Positions 63,350 through 64,000 of a DNA stretch of 64,000 nucleotides are shown here, piece after piece. Below the pieces are notes generated by a model. It was not told the origin of the DNA. It saw only the letters and a program-made list of their open reading frames with translations, and ran no database searches. The stretch spans positions 62,001 through 126,000 of the forward strand of contig JANBVO010000028.1 in NCBI GenBank assembly GCA_030052745.1, given 5' to 3'. A program made the translations under genes and the position numbers. Position 1 is the first letter of the stretch, and each line of letters starts with the position of its first letter. This DNA comes from Pleurostoma richardsiae. Taxonomy: Eukaryota > Ascomycota > Sordariomycetes > Calosphaeriales > Pleurostomataceae.

Positions 63350-64000
63350 CCAGGCTCGACACTAGCTGGGCTTCCCAAAAGCCGTCGAGCGCATCAAGCG
63401 GGAGGATGTGGGAGAACGGCCGGGCCTGTCTAGCCCTGCATGTTTCAGCCTCCACGGGCAGATATCATTGTCGCATATTGCCAATCCGACTAGCTTATCT
63501 CTGCGCCCGTGAGCAAGCCGGACGGCGATCCTGTGCCACGTTGGAGATCGCATGCACGTATGAAAGGTGATGTCAGATATCCCGGGCGCTCTTGAGACAT
63601 GCACGTATAAGAGAATCGTGATGCGCGTACGCCATACGAATCGACGCGCACTCCGTACCAGAACTTTGCAGAAGAAAGAGGTAGCAAGACGGGGAGAATT
63701 CAGAATATTTACGCTGTCGCCTCTGTAGAGTGGTAGTAGAGAGCTATGGGTAGATATTTCCGTGCATCTTGTCTATCGCAGAGCGATCAGAGCGTGTTGC
63801 GTCCTGAGGCCGTCAAAGTGACAAGCGTGAATGCGAGAGGATCAGCGACGGCCACGATATTGAGAGGTACGGAGGTACCTGACTTTCCGTTTCGAGAATA
63901 CCAATTGGACACAGCCAGCCAATGGGAAGCTCGGCCTGAGGACCCCGGCTGCGGGCACCCCTTTATTAGCAGCTCCCTGTACTGCGCGCCCATTGGCCAG

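Larger units (their letters stand above)
63037..64000. other. Upstream region of the Zn2Cys6 gene, no further gene seen
   Basis: About 960 bp to the right edge. It holds the promoter of the regulator gene, three tandem copies of GGGCGTTC (63180-63203) and three of CCGGCT (63332-63349). Remaining open frames are short and unconvincing. Confidence 0.4.

Overview
The window looks like nuclear DNA of a filamentous ascomycete (Pezizomycotina, most likely a sordariomycete; species not assignable by eye). Reasons: mostly short spliceosomal introns (about 42-90 nt) with GTRNGT donors and CTRAY branch sites, a fungal Dicer-like protein, a pyrABCN/URA2-type fused pyrimidine enzyme, TAP42, a Yvc1-like TRP channel, a PHO85-type cyclin, a GAL4-type Zn2Cys6 regulator and a fungal bZIP factor. 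There is no operon logic. I see no tRNA, rRNA, CRISPR or intact transposon.

Layout. 1-2456: N-terminal 761 codons of a Dicer-like gene (-), cut by the left edge. 3.7-7.3 kb: TAP42 (+), converging on an unrecognised 750-aa gene (-). 9.1-9.4 kb: a 70-aa single-TM protein (+). 10.0-13.9 kb: five-exon Yvc1-like cation channel (-). 14-18.3 kb: gene-poor, one weak small-gene candidate. 18.3-25.2 kb: 2249-aa CPSase/ATCase (+). 26.4-27.2 kb: PNP oxidase (+). 28.0-29.2 kb: cyclin (-). 29.2-34.7 kb: gene-poor, holding at least one decayed coding relic. 34.7-38.6 kb: two related secreted Leu/Asn-rich proteins (-). 40.4-42.8 kb: a small protein (-) and PPG1 phosphatase (+). 43.4-46.5 kb: a coiled-coil protein (-) and a bZIP factor (-). 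49.2-50.7 kb: a RING-finger gene with a problematic 3' part and an 88-aa single-TM protein (-). 51.0-55.3 kb: mitochondrial ribosomal protein mL44 (+) converging on a cPLA2-type phospholipase (-). 56.1-63.0 kb: flavin monooxygenase (+), monocarboxylate-type MFS transporter (-) and Zn2Cys6 regulator (-), which together resemble a small metabolic or detoxification module.

Most genes are unrelated housekeeping genes. Items most worth a second look: the paired secreted proteins with shared 5'-UTR architecture; the FMO-MFS-Zn2Cys6 trio, with a GC-AG intron in the FMO; an 88-aa gene that seems to need a 31-nt intron and a 23-nt micro-exon; two genes whose first coding exon is only the start codon; and two loci (RING gene, 33-kb relic) where a protein-like frame is interrupted by TAG. 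Exon structures were inferred by eye from splice signals, frame continuity and family similarity, without transcript data.
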